DNA from: a virus
Reading direction: 5' to 3' (one strand)
Virus record (IMG/VR): IMGVR_UViG_3300017776_000088
Coordinates: 1 to 31,257 of that record
Length of the DNA: 31,257 nt
The position numbers and the translations under genes are program-made. A model generated the notes under the pieces. The model made no database searches. It was not told where the DNA came from and was given only the letters and a program-made list of their open reading frames with translations. Position 1 is the stretch's first letter, and each line of letters begins with the position of its first letter. Shown piece by piece: positions 1 to 5,334 of the stretch.

Positions 1-144
1 GCCCGCTCCATCAAAAAGCGTCCGGTGGAAACCGTACAAGGTGAGACGTATGACCAGTACCACGCTGGATTCTTATCACTGTACAAAGAGCGCACCAAGC
101 CAGACCGCCAGCTTTGGGATGTTCAACAAAGAGACGCCGGCTAA
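1..144 (+). CDS. C-terminal end of an unidentified protein (partial)
   Basis: The reading frame is open from the first base and ends at a TAA at 142-144, giving 47 codons (ending KPDRQLWDVQQRDAG). The tail is charged, without a membrane segment or a motif I recognise. It is followed by about 100 bp of non-coding DNA and then the early region. If the contig was opened from a circular or terminally redundant genome, this would be the last gene of the late region, where T7-like phages carry the terminase large subunit or a small gene after it. That placement is inference; the sequence alone does not identify the product. Confidence 0.5.
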   Translation, partial: ARSIKKRPVETVQGETYDQYHAGFLSLYKERTKPDRQLWDVQQRDAG

Positions 145-252
145 ACACTAGGATACGGGCCACGGACGGCCCAAGATTTACCAACTATTTTTTTTTAATT
201 TTTATTTATTTTTTTTTATTACCACTACTATCACGCTTAACGAGGTTTTATC
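145..252. other. Non-coding leader: hairpin and T-rich tract
   Basis: No gene fits here. A 5-bp GC stem (GGGCC 157-161, GGCCC 168-172, 6-nt loop) follows the upstream stop codon. From about 188 to 220 the strand is almost all T with a few A. The tract starts some 15 nt after the stem, so this is only a weak candidate for an intrinsic terminator. In T7-like genomes the terminal repeat lies between the last late gene and the first early gene, so the genome end may fall here; I see no direct proof. Confidence 0.4.
224..252 (+). repeat. Early leader repeat, copy A
   Basis: The core ACTATCACGCTTAACGAGG lies immediately before the ATG at 253. The CGAGG part serves as Shine-Dalgarno sequence at normal spacing. 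Related copies precede the genes at 1023, 1298 and 1863. Confidence 0.75.
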
Positions 253-960
253 ATGAGATTATTATCTAGAGACAGTAACACTAAATTAATAAAGACTGCA
301 AAAGGTCTGGAGAATGTTGTACTAGCTGGATTGTCTTTAATGCCATCGGCTATTCTATGCCCAAGCAGTAAAGCCGCAGATTGCTTTGATGCTTGTCTAA
401 AAGAGTCTGGACTAGCACAGGTCTATAAATCAGTTAATATTGCACGACAAAAAAAGACTGATTACTATATGCAAGACCGAGATGGATTTCTTACTCAACT
501 ACGGCGTGAATTAACAAACCTTGAGAAATATGCGGCCAAGCATAAAAAGCGAGCCATAGTTCGATTGAACGTATTGTCTGATATTACTTGGGAGATACAT
601 AACATACCACAAGAATTTCCCAATATTAGTTTTTATGATTATACAAAGAGGGCCGCTAGACTAGGCAATACGCCGGATAACTATAAACTTATGTTTAGCT
701 ATAGCGCAGCACCTAAGTATAAAAAGCAAGTAGATATTGCACTAACTACAGATGCGCCAATAACTGTGGTTTTTAAAAATGGATTACCACCGTCTTATAT
801 GGGGCGTGAAGTTATCGACGGCGATAAAAGCGATATAGATAACTTGGAAGCAAAAGGTAAAATAGTAGGCTTGCGGGTCAAGGGCAACAGCGCCAAACGA
901 TCAGACTCGCCCTTTATTGTAGACTCTAACATTATTTCAACTGATAGGATGGCGGCTTAA
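253..960 (+). CDS. Conserved phage hypothetical, Gene 88/DUF7227-like
   Basis: A 235-residue soluble protein and the largest gene of the early region. It has three closely spaced cysteines (C36, C44, C48) after an NVVLAGLSLMPS segment, a VRLNVLSDITWE stretch near residue 104-115 and FYDYTKR near 126. This pattern matches my memory of an uncharacterised family in phages and plasmids, related to mycobacteriophage Gene 88-type proteins, whose members conserve the cysteine cluster, RLNxxSDIxWE and FYDYTKR. The cysteines could bind metal, but no activity is known to me. The start at 253 follows leader repeat copy A. Family assignment is from memory and moderate; function unknown. Confidence 0.7.
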   Translation: MRLLSRDSNTKLIKTAKGLENVVLAGLSLMPSAILCPSSKAADCFDACLKESGLAQVYKSVNIARQKKTDYYMQDRDGFLTQLRRELTNLEKYAAKHKKRAIVRLNVLSDITWEIHNIPQEFPNISFYDYTKRAARLGNTPDNYKLMFSYSAAPKYKKQVDIALTTDAPITVVFKNGLPPSYMGREVIDGDKSDIDNLEAKGKIVGLRVKGNSAKRSDSPFIVDSNIISTDRMAA

Positions 961-979
961 AAACCGTCAACCTAAAATT

Positions 980-1022
980 ACTATCACGCTTAACGAGCTT
1001 TTCACTTAACGAGGTTTTTAAA
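980..1022 (+). repeat. Early leader repeat, copy B (partly duplicated)
   Basis: This copy has a full ACTATCACGCTTAACGAG core followed by a second partial unit, CACTTAACGAGG, at about 1003-1014, as if the 3' part had duplicated in tandem. The distal CGAGG is correctly spaced for the ATG at 1023. Confidence 0.75.
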
Positions 1023-1265
1023 ATGGAAATTAAATTAGATTATCACGAAGTTATGCAAGCAGTACAGGAATACTTAGACGACACTCACGGTGTGAAAATT
1101 GACGTAGAGAATAATATAGACTTCCCTTGGGTTCACACCTATGAGCACTCATATGGGTACACAGTAGATGATGAGGGTAAAAAGGTAAGAGACCCTGCAA
1201 AAGACAGCACCACAGAAAAGCAGTATCAGTTTGGAGATGGTGATTCATTTAGTTTTTATGTCTAA
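1023..1265 (+). CDS. Early hypothetical protein, 80 residues
   Basis: Small acidic soluble protein beginning MEIKLDYHEVMQAVQEYLDD, with an amphipathic N-terminal helix and an aromatic-rich C-terminal half. No known domain recognised. It starts directly after leader repeat copy B and ends a few bases before copy C, so gene plus leader looks like a cassette. By position in the host-transcribed early region it may act on the host, but nothing in the sequence says how. Confidence 0.7.
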   Translation: MEIKLDYHEVMQAVQEYLDDTHGVKIDVENNIDFPWVHTYEHSYGYTVDDEGKKVRDPAKDSTTEKQYQFGDGDSFSFYV

Positions 1266-1270
1266 TATTT

Positions 1271-1297
1271 ACTATCACACTTAACGAGGTTTTTAAA
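1271..1297 (+). repeat. Early leader repeat, copy C
   Basis: ACTATCACACTTAACGAGG followed by TTTTTAAA and the ATG at 1298. It differs from copy A by one base within the 19-nt core. Confidence 0.75.
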
Positions 1298-1438
1298 ATG
1301 TACACTCATATAGACGATGCAAAACTTATACCCTTAATTTTAGAACTGGGGTGGCAGGTTAAAAATAACACTTGGACAGACATGCCACAGCGAGCCTACG
1401 ACAGTTTTAAAGAACACCAAGAGAGGTTTTTAAAATGA
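1298..1438 (+). CDS. Early hypothetical small protein, 46 residues
   Basis: Begins MYTHIDDAKLIPLILELGWQ and ends RFLK. It is soluble, with no recognised domain. The start is supported by leader repeat copy C with its CGAGG ribosome binding site. The stop overlaps the next start as ATGA at 1435-1438, indicating translational coupling. The last 14 bases of this gene (GAGGTTTTTAAA then ATG) copy the 3' end of the leader repeat and double as the ribosome binding site of the next gene. Confidence 0.65.
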   Translation: MYTHIDDAKLIPLILELGWQVKNNTWTDMPQRAYDSFKEHQERFLK

Positions 1439-1704
1439 ACGTAATACATAACGTAATATCAGTTGAACTGTCAGGCCCTGACTGTTACACTTTATACTTC
1501 CAAGATGACGATGGGAATAACTCAGAACACATCTGCCATGTGTACGGGAGAGATAACGCTATCGAGGTAGCCAAGCGCATCTCACACCAGCAGGTTGAGT
1601 ATATAAAGTATCCCATGGAAACAATGACTCACGCTGAGTTTGAAAAAGCAATAGAACAGCACAACAAACGACACAACAAACATTTTTCACGGAGTAATAA
1701 CTAA
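1435..1704 (+). CDS. Early hypothetical protein, 89 residues
   Basis: Soluble protein of 89 residues beginning MNVIHNVISVELSGPDCYTLYFQDDD. The alternating hydrophobic/polar N-terminal half suggests beta strands; the C-terminal half (from about residue 60) is helical and basic, ending in a His/Lys/Asn-rich tail. No family recognised. Coupled to the upstream gene by ATGA and to the downstream gene by TAATG. Confidence 0.65.
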   Translation: MNVIHNVISVELSGPDCYTLYFQDDDGNNSEHICHVYGRDNAIEVAKRISHQQVEYIKYPMETMTHAEFEKAIEQHNKRHNKHFSRSNN

Positions 1705-1832
1705 TGAATAAAGAACTAGACTATAGACTATGCGTACAACATGCAGTTACACTTGCAGAACTTCACAGCTTACCAAAAAAAGAATTGGAAGCGTTACGAG
1801 CAGACTTATTATTTAAGCTTGCTAACCTGTAA
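1704..1832 (+). CDS. Early hypothetical small protein, 42 residues
   Basis: Begins MNKELDYRLCVQHAVTLAEL and is predicted almost entirely helical (LPKKELEALRADLLFKLANL at the C-terminus). Its start overlaps the upstream stop as TAATG, and GGAG at 1691-1694 supplies a ribosome binding site. Too short to assign. Confidence 0.55.
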   Translation: MNKELDYRLCVQHAVTLAELHSLPKKELEALRADLLFKLANL

Positions 1833-1833
1833 A

Positions 1834-1862
1834 ACTACTATCACGACTAACGAGGTTTAGAC
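1834..1862 (+). repeat. Early leader repeat, copy D
   Basis: ACTACTATCACGACTAACGAGG followed by TTTAGAC and the ATG at 1863. It matches copy A except for two substitutions in the core. Confidence 0.75.
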
Positions 1863-2063
1863 ATGTTCCCTAGATTTAGAGAGTACACCCGAAGAAAGTA
1901 TATTGACAATGTAGATGAGCGGCTTGCGTTCGGTGAACCCATCTTACAGTACAAAGAATACTTAGACCTTAACGGTGAGTTTCTTACAGACTTATACGAA
2001 GAAGAGTTGCAGGAATGGTACTTTAACTTAGACAACGACAGCAAAGGTGATCCAGATGCTTGA
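1863..2063 (+). CDS. Early hypothetical protein, 66 residues
   Basis: Acidic, aromatic-rich protein beginning MFPRFREYTRRKYIDNVDER and containing EEELQEWYFNLDNDSKGDPDA at the C-terminus. No family recognised. Starts after leader repeat copy D and overlaps the next gene by 8 bases. Confidence 0.65.
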   Translation: MFPRFREYTRRKYIDNVDERLAFGEPILQYKEYLDLNGEFLTDLYEEELQEWYFNLDNDSKGDPDA

Positions 2064-2223
2064 AGCAAACCCAGTATTAGAAGCAGAGCTAGAATGTATT
2101 AACGTAGCCATACGTAAAGAGAGAGCACGCTTATGGGACTATGATATAGAGGATTCCTACTACCTGAATTACCTAGAATCTGAGAAGGAACGAGGTGTAG
2201 AAGCAGTAGTAACTAACTTTTGA
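2056..2223 (+). CDS. Early hypothetical protein, 55 residues
   Basis: Begins MLEANPVLEAELECINVAIR and is predicted to form one long charged helix or helical hairpin, with many Glu, Arg and Tyr residues. The upstream AAAGGTGA at 2043-2050 is a fair ribosome binding site. It overlaps the end of the previous gene and is followed after 8 bases by the next start. No function can be given. Confidence 0.6.
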   Translation: MLEANPVLEAELECINVAIRKERARLWDYDIEDSYYLNYLESEKERGVEAVVTNF

Positions 2224-2231
2224 GGTGACTT

Positions 2232-2501
2232 ATGTGGATAGACAGCGAGACAACTAACGAGATCAGAGAGTTTGTGCAGGGTGTCTTTGCAGGCATAGCA
2301 ATAGCCGGTAAAACTAGAGAAGATGTCTGGTCTAAAACTAACAACGAGTACCGATTTAACTGGAACAGTGTGATTGATATTCTAGTGTATAAGGATGACT
2401 ATACAAAAGACTGGTGTGTCATTGCACACCAATGCAACGATTACAGTCAGTTCAACGGTAACGAGCACAGGCATATAATTTTAGGAGACAAGTGGACATG
2501 A
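2232..2501 (+). CDS. Early hypothetical protein, 89 residues
   Basis: Begins MWIDSETTNEIREFVQGVFA and carries several Trp, Tyr and His residues (a DWCVIAHQCND stretch near 65). GAGGTGA at 2222-2228 is a good ribosome binding site. Helical at the start, probably beta-rich later. No family recognised. Its stop overlaps the next start (ATGA at 2498-2501). Confidence 0.65.
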   Translation: MWIDSETTNEIREFVQGVFAGIAIAGKTREDVWSKTNNEYRFNWNSVIDILVYKDDYTKDWCVIAHQCNDYSQFNGNEHRHIILGDKWT

Positions 2502-2671
2502 AAGCGGACATGGCTGGGGCAACGCATGGGGGCAAGGGAAGCCGACAACGTAAAGGAGACATCAAGAAATTTCATGATAACTATGATAAGATATTTGGCA
2601 AGAAGGAGAAGTTATCCCCAGAGAAATTAGATTCAGGATTCAAGTCAAGTAAAAAAAGTGATTCAAAGTGA
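2498..2671 (+). CDS. Early hypothetical basic protein, 57 residues
   Basis: Starts MKADMAGATHGGKGSRQRKG and is strongly basic (about a quarter Lys), with a KFHDNYDKIFGKKEKLS core and a Lys/Ser-rich end. It is probably flexible and may bind nucleic acid, an inference from composition only. Coupled to the upstream gene by ATGA and the last gene before the lysogeny promoter. Confidence 0.6.
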   Translation: MKADMAGATHGGKGSRQRKGDIKKFHDNYDKIFGKKEKLSPEKLDSGFKSSKKSDSK

Positions 2672-2681
2672 ATCGATTTAG

Positions 2682-2709
2682 TTGACAAACAGTGTTATAT
2701 TATTACATA
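2682..2709 (+). promoter_or_regulatory. Candidate sigma70 promoter of the lysogeny module
   Basis: A perfect -35 hexamer TTGACA at 2682-2687 is followed 16 bases later by TACATA (2704-2709), four of six matches to the -10 consensus. It lies in the gap after the early genes and just before the regulator-integrase block. Confidence 0.45.
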
Positions 2710-2723
2710 CGCTACCGTAATAA
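2700..2723. promoter_or_regulatory. Palindrome overlapping the lysogeny promoter (candidate operator)
   Basis: TTATTAC at 2700-2706 and its exact complement GTAATAA at 2717-2723 are separated by 10 bases. The half-site centres lie about 17 bp apart and cover the putative -10 and transcription start. This geometry suits a dimeric winged-helix repressor, such as the MarR-like protein encoded 150 bp downstream. Autoregulation is inference. Confidence 0.4.
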
Positions 2724-2741
2724 CTTGACAGGAGGTGTATA

Positions 2742-2933
2742 ATGCTAGTAAGGTTCTTTAGAAATGAGGTTTCTATAGGAAAGTGTTTATACGATTGGTT
2801 TTTATTACCAAGAGTAGCGTTTAGAAACAAAAGGACTGATTGGAATTTACTTATCAGTTGGTTAGGGGGGTGTCTTGTCTGGTCGAGACTTAAAAGAACA
2901 CATAAGAATACTGACGGAGTTCAGAAAGATTGA
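2742..2933 (+). CDS. Small hydrophobic/basic protein, 63 residues
   Basis: Begins MLVRFFRNEVSIGKCLYDWF and is preceded by the strongest Shine-Dalgarno sequence of the region, AGGAGGTGT, immediately upstream. Two hydrophobic stretches (about residues 14-27 and 34-48, LLISWLGGCLVW) alternate with Arg/Lys-rich segments, so it may associate with the membrane. Its last 59 bases overlap the MarR-like gene in another frame. It may be real, or mainly a translated leader that couples expression of the regulator. No homologue recognised. Confidence 0.5.
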   Translation: MLVRFFRNEVSIGKCLYDWFLLPRVAFRNKRTDWNLLISWLGGCLVWSRLKRTHKNTDGVQKD

Positions 2934-3186
2934 CGCTTGGATGCACATTCAAACTGTGTATGCTTTTGTAATTATCGCTCAACGTACTTTTGTTAATGCA
3001 GAAACGCTGAGAGTTAGGGATGTTGGTGAGTTCATGGATACATCCAGTGCTAGTGCAAGTAGAAACTTACGAGTGCTAGTAGATCACGACTTAATTAAAC
3101 TTTACGAGAATCCCGATAGACGTATTGAGAAGTTTATTGAGGTAACAAAGCGAGGCAGAGCCTTGGCAAGGAGGATTAGATTATGA
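2875..3186 (+). CDS. MarR-like winged-helix regulator
   Basis: 103-residue DNA-binding protein. An N-terminal helix (RILTEFRKIDAWMHIQTVYA) leads into a winged helix-turn-helix: VRDVGEFMDTSSASASRNLR (about residues 46-65) is the recognition unit, LVDHDLIKLYENPDRRIEKF the wing, and VTKRGRALARRI the final helix. This is the layout of MarR-type regulators, though shorter than stand-alone members (about 140). The frame opens with TTG at 2875, with GGGGGG a few bases upstream as ribosome binding site; no ATG is available. Next to the integrase and behind a palindrome-bearing promoter, it is the best candidate for the lysogeny regulator. Stop overlaps the next start (ATGA). Confidence 0.75.
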   Translation: MSGRDLKEHIRILTEFRKIDAWMHIQTVYAFVIIAQRTFVNAETLRVRDVGEFMDTSSASASRNLRVLVDHDLIKLYENPDRRIEKFIEVTKRGRALARRIRL

Positions 3187-3275
3187 GTAAAATAGCTTTT
3201 GAAACTTTTATATTCACACTATCATGCTTTATCATCGGTAGTGTACTTACTACTATACTGGAGGTATACGTATGA
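3183..3275 (+). CDS. Single-pass membrane micropeptide, 30 residues
   Basis: The product, MSKIAFETFIFTLSCFIIGS then VLTTILEVYV, is one hydrophobic helix with a short charged N-terminus. It is joined to both neighbours by ATGA overlaps (3183-3186 and 3272-3275), so it is probably translated between the regulator and the integrase. Alternatively the frame exists only to couple translation into int; its 3' end carries the GGAGG-like ribosome binding site of int. Confidence 0.5.
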   Translation: MSKIAFETFIFTLSCFIIGSVLTTILEVYV

Positions 3276-4279
3276 GTGTTAAGCCAAGAGGTGCCGGTTG
3301 GGAAGTTTACGTAACCCACAAAGGTAAAAAGTTTAGACAAACTCTCTCCACTAAAGAAGATGCTACACTACTGGAGGCTAAGTGGAGACATGCTCTAGCT
3401 GTAGGGCAAGACCCGCTAAAGATGGAGGTTAACCAAGAAACAGGAGCAGCGTCAGGTTGTACGCTAGACCATGCTATGACTAAAACTTATGACAAGTATT
3501 GGTCTGGCAGCAAGAACGAACAGGCTGTAATTAATCTAATGAAAGCTATTCGTACTTACTGGGGTAAAAACATAGCTATTAACCGTGTTACTACTACAGC
3601 TATTGAGTCGTGGGTTGCTGAGATGAGAACAGATAAAGCTAACGCTACTATCAACAGGCACTTAGCTATTATATCCAAGACTTTAAAGTGGGCTTACAGG
3701 AATGATCTACTAACTAAGCTGCCACATGTTGAACGATTGTCTGAAGTAGGTACTGAGCGAATAGATTACTTCTCTAAAGCAGAAGAAGAAGCTATTTTGT
3801 CTAAGTTCAAAGAGCTAGGCGCAGACTACCTGCATGACTATGCCATAGTCGCCGTAGATACGGGTATGAGGGCTTCTGAGGTGTTAAAGTATGATCCAGA
3901 GCTTAAACCAGTAAAAGCTCTTAGGAAGGACGGGAGCAGGGTACATGCCGTACAGGTTAACGTACGTAAGAATGGTAAGCCGCTTGTAGTCCCTTTGACT
4001 AAGAGAGCGGAAGACATACTACGAAAGCGTAGTTTCGACGTTACCGTACACGATTATAAGTACCGCAAGACATGGGATAAGGTACGTAAGGATTTAAACC
4101 TTATGCCTAAATGCTGGCACACTTGGAGGCACACATGTGCTGCTAGGTTAGTTCAGCAGGGTATGGACGTAGCACGTATACAGAAATGGATGGGGCACTC
4201 GACTATTGCAACTACCATGAAATATGTTAAATTAGGCGCAGACGATCTAGTTCAAGGCGTCGATTTATTGGAGGAATAG
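3272..4279 (+). CDS. int: Tyrosine integrase
   Basis: 335-residue site-specific recombinase. Residues 1-45 form an AP2-like arm-binding domain (GWEVYVTHKGKKFRQTLSTK), about 65-165 the SAM-like core-binding domain, and 170-335 the catalytic domain. The catalytic set is visible: R200 in DTGMRASEV, a beta-hairpin Lys near 233-236, H283-x-x-R286 in WHTWRH, H309 in MGHST and the nucleophile Y318 in MKYVKL. It would exchange strands between the attP just downstream and a host tRNA-Leu gene. The ATG overlaps the preceding micropeptide stop; GGAGG lies about 6 bases upstream. Placement between early genes and RNA polymerase, followed by attP, matches the marine podophage arrangement known from P-SSP7. 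Confidence 0.96.
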   Translation: MSVKPRGAGWEVYVTHKGKKFRQTLSTKEDATLLEAKWRHALAVGQDPLKMEVNQETGAASGCTLDHAMTKTYDKYWSGSKNEQAVINLMKAIRTYWGKNIAINRVTTTAIESWVAEMRTDKANATINRHLAIISKTLKWAYRNDLLTKLPHVERLSEVGTERIDYFSKAEEEAILSKFKELGADYLHDYAIVAVDTGMRASEVLKYDPELKPVKALRKDGSRVHAVQVNVRKNGKPLVVPLTKRAEDILRKRSFDVTVHDYKYRKTWDKVRKDLNLMPKCWHTWRHTCAARLVQQGMDVARIQKWMGHSTIATTMKYVKLGADDLVQGVDLLEE

Positions 4280-4281
4280 TG

Positions 4282-4308
4282 GTGTCCTGTTGTGTCCTAA
4301 AGTGTCCT
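4282..4308 (+). repeat. Three GTGTCCT repeats at exact 10-bp spacing
   Basis: GTGTCCT occurs at 4282-4288, 4292-4298 and 4302-4308, each start 10 bp after the last, so all three present the same face of the helix. They lie just after the int stop and 56 bp before the attP core. Phased repeats here are expected of integrase arm-type sites or accessory-factor sites. Confidence 0.6.
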
Positions 4309-4363
4309 ACACGAGAGCATTTTCAGCACTCTGTTTTCCAAAAAATCGCAGAAAACTGGGAAT

Positions 4364-4401
4364 GGCCTCGTGGTGGAATGGTAGACACAAAGGACTTAAA
4401 A
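4364..4401 (+). other. attP core: 5' half of a tRNA-Leu(UAA) gene
   Basis: Bases 4364-4401 read as the first half of a leucine tRNA: 7-nt acceptor strand GGCCTCG, TG at positions 8-9, D-arm GTGGAATGGTAGACAC, then anticodon stem AAGGA and loop with TAA. After TTAAAA the sequence departs from a tRNA (GCCGTT instead of the complement TCCTT), and no variable arm, T-arm or acceptor complement follows. The strand exchange region would be the anticodon loop. Position directly after int supports attP. Most tRNA-targeting phages carry the 3' half; this one carries the 5' half. Confidence 0.8.
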
Positions 4402-4480
4402 GCCGTTCTAACCTTACTTCATATCCGTAGTAACTTTTAAATTAAATGAGGAAAACTAACATAAAACAATTAGTCCTTTG
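4388..4480. repeat. Inverted repeat around the attP core edge
   Basis: CAAAGGACT at 4388-4396, inside the tRNA-like core, has an exact inverted copy AGTCCTTTG at 4472-4480. Between and beyond lie two near-identical direct repeats, CGTAGTAACTT (4426-4436) and CGTAGTAAGTT (4490-4500). These could be recombinase or accessory protein sites on the P' arm; function unproven. Apart from them, 4402-4500 holds no gene I can support. Confidence 0.4.
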
Positions 4481-4551
4481 CTCCGCTAACGTAGTAAGTT
4501 ATGAGTAAAGCCACCACAACATTAATATGTGTCCCAAAACGAGGTGACGGT

Positions 4552-5334
4552 ATGGCAACACTGCAAGAACAGATTGACTTAGAGTATCAGATGGTGCGGT
4601 CAGGCATCGACAGGTACAACAGGCAACTGTCGGACTTATTGGAAAAAGATTTAGGTTCTAAAACTAAACACGGGCGTACTATCATAAAAGGAATTATTGA
4701 CCCAGTACAAGAGCAGATAGAGTTGCTCTGTGTGAAAGATAGGGATCAAAACAAAAGTATATCAAAGAACATCATAAAGGATATGGATGCAGGTACAGTA
4801 GCATACTTAGCTCTTATATGTTTGATTGATAACTTAGTTAAACGTAACACACTACTTGCTGTAGCCAGAGCTATTGGCATACAGATAGAAACACAAAAGA
4901 GATTAGACCTGTGGCTGACGGTGGACAAGGAGATAGCCACCAACATGATTAAAGAAGCTAACAAGAAATCTGACAAAGGGTTTAACCACAAGCGGTACGG
5001 TCTAGACCACAAGATTAATTCAGATGGTTTGGATATACCTACATGGTCAGCAAACGAACGGATCAACGTGGGGATCAAGCTTATTGATATCATCATCAAG
5101 AGCACAGGCATTGTTAAACTAGAGAAGAGGATACTTAAACGCAAGACGGTTTACCATGTGGTAGCCACACAGGAAACAGAGGATTGGGTATCGGCTTTTA
5201 ACGAGACAAACAGCATAGCGTTACCAAGGTACAGTCCTTGTATTATACAACCAAAGGATTGGGAAAGTTTCTGGGGTGGTGGTTACTACTCTAAGCATAT
5301 TAACAAGTTACCATTTGTGAGGGTTCACGCATGA
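4552..5334 (+). CDS. Phage RNA polymerase, N-terminal domain subunit (split T7 gp1)
   Basis: 260 residues matching the N-terminal domain of T7-type single-subunit RNA polymerase, the part that binds the promoter AT-rich region, opens DNA and clears the transcript. Recognisable segments: AGTVAYLALICLID (T7 PEAVAYITIKTTLACL), INVGIKLIDIIIKSTGIV (T7 IHVGVRCIEMLIESTGMV) and QPKDWESFWGGGYY then LPFVRVHA (T7 PPKPWTGITGGGYW then LALVRTHS). It stops at VRVHA, where T7 continues into the thumb. The frame opens at 4501, but ATG 4552 with GAGGTGA 5 bases upstream is the better start. The stop overlaps the next start as ATGA (5331-5334), and the catalytic body follows in the -1 frame. Confidence 0.9.
   Translation: MATLQEQIDLEYQMVRSGIDRYNRQLSDLLEKDLGSKTKHGRTIIKGIIDPVQEQIELLCVKDRDQNKSISKNIIKDMDAGTVAYLALICLIDNLVKRNTLLAVARAIGIQIETQKRLDLWLTVDKEIATNMIKEANKKSDKGFNHKRYGLDHKINSDGLDIPTWSANERINVGIKLIDIIIKSTGIVKLEKRILKRKTVYHVVATQETEDWVSAFNETNSIALPRYSPCIIQPKDWESFWGGGYYSKHINKLPFVRVHA

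Noticed and set aside
2725-2743. TTGACA and TATAAT before the ATG at 2742 as a promoter
   Set aside because: The two hexamers are only 7 bases apart and the TATAAT overlaps the start codon; chance match within the ribosome binding region.
4364-4413. A complete tRNA-Leu gene
   Set aside because: Only the acceptor 5' strand, D-arm and anticodon 5' side are present; no variable arm, T-arm or acceptor 3' strand follows, so it is an attachment core, not a functional tRNA.
4446-4508. 20-codon ORF before the polymerase
   Set aside because: No ribosome binding site, lies within candidate att repeats, no recognisable product.
4501-4551. Polymerase start at ATG 4501
   Set aside because: ATG 4552 has a much better ribosome binding site and the 17 extra residues do not resemble the family.
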